A stretch of 25,017 bases of DNA from Rhodobacterales bacterium UBA3089 (GTDB taxonomy: Bacteria > Pseudomonadota > Alphaproteobacteria > Rhodobacterales > Rhodobacteraceae): NCBI GenBank assembly GCA_002367255.1, contig DFBD01000107.1, positions 1 through 25,017 of the forward strand. The letters run 5' to 3'. The notes beneath the pieces are model-generated. The model did no database searches. It was not told the origin of the DNA and saw nothing but the letters and a program-made list of their open reading frames with translations. A program made the position numbers and the translations under genes. This document shows, one piece after another, positions 24,267 through 25,017 of this stretch (positions are counted from its first letter, which is position 1; each line of letters opens with the position of its first letter).

Positions 24267-25017
24267 TTATTCCATTAAGCCAGGCAAAACGAGAATGAAG
24301 CTTGGGAAAGCTATCAAAAGAGCCATAATGAAAATTTCTGCGATCAAGAACCACGAGATGCCGCCAAAAATTTGAACCAACGAAACCCGCTCGCCCACGA
24401 TACTTTTCATAACAAAGACATTCAGCCCCATCGGCGGCGTCAACATACCAATTTCCAGCATCTTGATCAGGATCACGCCCGCCCAAATTCCGTTCACACC
24501 GACGTCTTCAAAGATTGGCAGTAAGATCGGCAGGGTAAGTAGCAGTATGCCAAGCGGGTCTAAAAATGCGCCCAATATAAGATACAACATGCAACACATC
24601 AAAATAACGACGATGGGATTGTCAGTTAATTCAGTGACGAGCCCAGAAACATGAAAAGGCATTCCGGAAAGCGCAAGGAACCGCATCATAAGCGCGGCTC
24701 CAATAGCAATTAGAAATACTGAAGCCACCGTTTGCACTGTTTCGATAGAGCTTTCAAAAAACACTTTGCGCGACAATGATTTTTGAAACAGCGCTATGAT
24801 AATAGTCAGGGCGGCGCCGGCAGCGCCAGCCTCAGTCGCTGTCGCGAGCCCACCATAGATCGATCCGGTTATCCCAAAAGCAATCAACAAAATTGGCCAC
24901 ACCGACTTGAGGCCAGAAAGTTTCTCCAACAAACTGACAGGTTCCGTATCAATAATCGGCGCAAGACTGGGTTTGAATTTACACCGAAGGTAAATCATCA
25001 GCGCGTAGATCAACGAT
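24267..25017 (-). CDS. TRAP transporter large membrane subunit, DctM type (C-terminal part)
   Basis: The frame is open to the window edge and gives the last 250 or so residues of a protein usually about 430 long. It shows GSIYGGLATATEAGAAGA, GAFLDPLGILLLTLPILLPI and EIGMLTPPMGLNVFV, which are signature loops of the DctM/ion-transporter superfamily, between several membrane helices. With DctP and a small DctQ subunit it would import an organic acid using a sodium or proton gradient. DctQ is not seen and should lie beyond the right edge, giving a Q-M-P order. The true start is outside the window. Confidence 0.93.
   Translation of the reverse strand, partial: SLIYALMIYLRCKFKPSLAPIIDTEPVSLLEKLSGLKSVWPILLIAFGITGSIYGGLATATEAGAAGAALTIIIALFQKSLSRKVFFESSIETVQTVASVFLIAIGAALMMRFLALSGMPFHVSGLVTELTDNPIVVILMCCMLYLILGAFLDPLGILLLTLPILLPIFEDVGVNGIWAGVILIKMLEIGMLTPPMGLNVFVMKSIVGERVSLVQIFGGISWFLIAEIFIMALLIAFPSFILVLPGLME

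Noticed and set aside
444..25017. CRISPR array, tRNA, rRNA, riboswitch, phage or complete insertion sequence
   Set aside because: No regular spacer repeats, tRNA-like cloverleaf, transposase or phage genes were seen on either strand by reading. A covariance-model scan was not possible.

Overview
The window looks like part of an alphaproteobacterial chromosome, probably from a Rhodobacterales-like marine lineage. The basis is gene content: a TRAP carboxylate transporter, IclR and acyl-CoA-type TetR regulators, many acyl-CoA enzymes and moderate GC. No rRNA or tRNA is visible, so the placement is inference. Nearly every gene belongs to one theme: activation and beta-oxidation-like breakdown of a carboxylic acid as its CoA thioester.

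Left block (444-6882, + strand): a crotonase, a small/large acyl-CoA dehydrogenase (ACAD) pair with overlapping genes, a family III (CaiB-type) CoA-transferase, a DUF35/OB-fold protein and a thiolase-fold enzyme that lacks the nucleophilic Cys. A C-terminal scrap of a short-chain dehydrogenase (SDR) lies in front (198-401). Second block (7025-13253, - strand), convergent with the first: an intact SDR, a crotonase, a double-hotdog MaoC hydratase, a second CaiB-type transferase and a second ACAD pair (ATGA overlap). The two blocks are parallel modules. Their CaiB proteins are close paralogs, and the SDR scrap resembles the end of the intact SDR.

Middle (13776-16927): an AMP-forming acyl-CoA ligase (+) ending 3 bp from an SDR (-), whose start overlaps the stop of an IclR regulator. 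Regulatory region (17340-19235): two related TetR proteins transcribed divergently, with the remains of a Rossmann-fold gene between them (18256-18514). Right part (19387-25017, - strand): a crotonase with both catalytic Glu, a nitronate monooxygenase-family flavoprotein, a polytopic membrane protein, a TRAP DctP followed by a strong terminator, and the C-terminal part of a TRAP DctM cut by the window edge.

Working model (inference): a TRAP system and/or the membrane protein import an organic acid. The ligase and/or the CaiB transferases make its CoA ester, and heteromeric ACADs desaturate it. Crotonases and MaoC hydrate or isomerise it, and SDRs oxidise hydroxyacyl intermediates. The DUF35/thiolase-fold pair cleaves the chain, perhaps as a retro-aldolase (Ltp2-like) rather than a thiolase. 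Comparable sets are known for steroid side-chain/ring breakdown in actinobacteria (Ltp2-DUF35, heteromeric FadE, IpdC-type flavoproteins) and for benzylsuccinate beta-oxidation (bbs: CaiB-type transferase, ACAD, ECH, SDR, DUF35+thiolase). The actual substrate cannot be read from the sequence.
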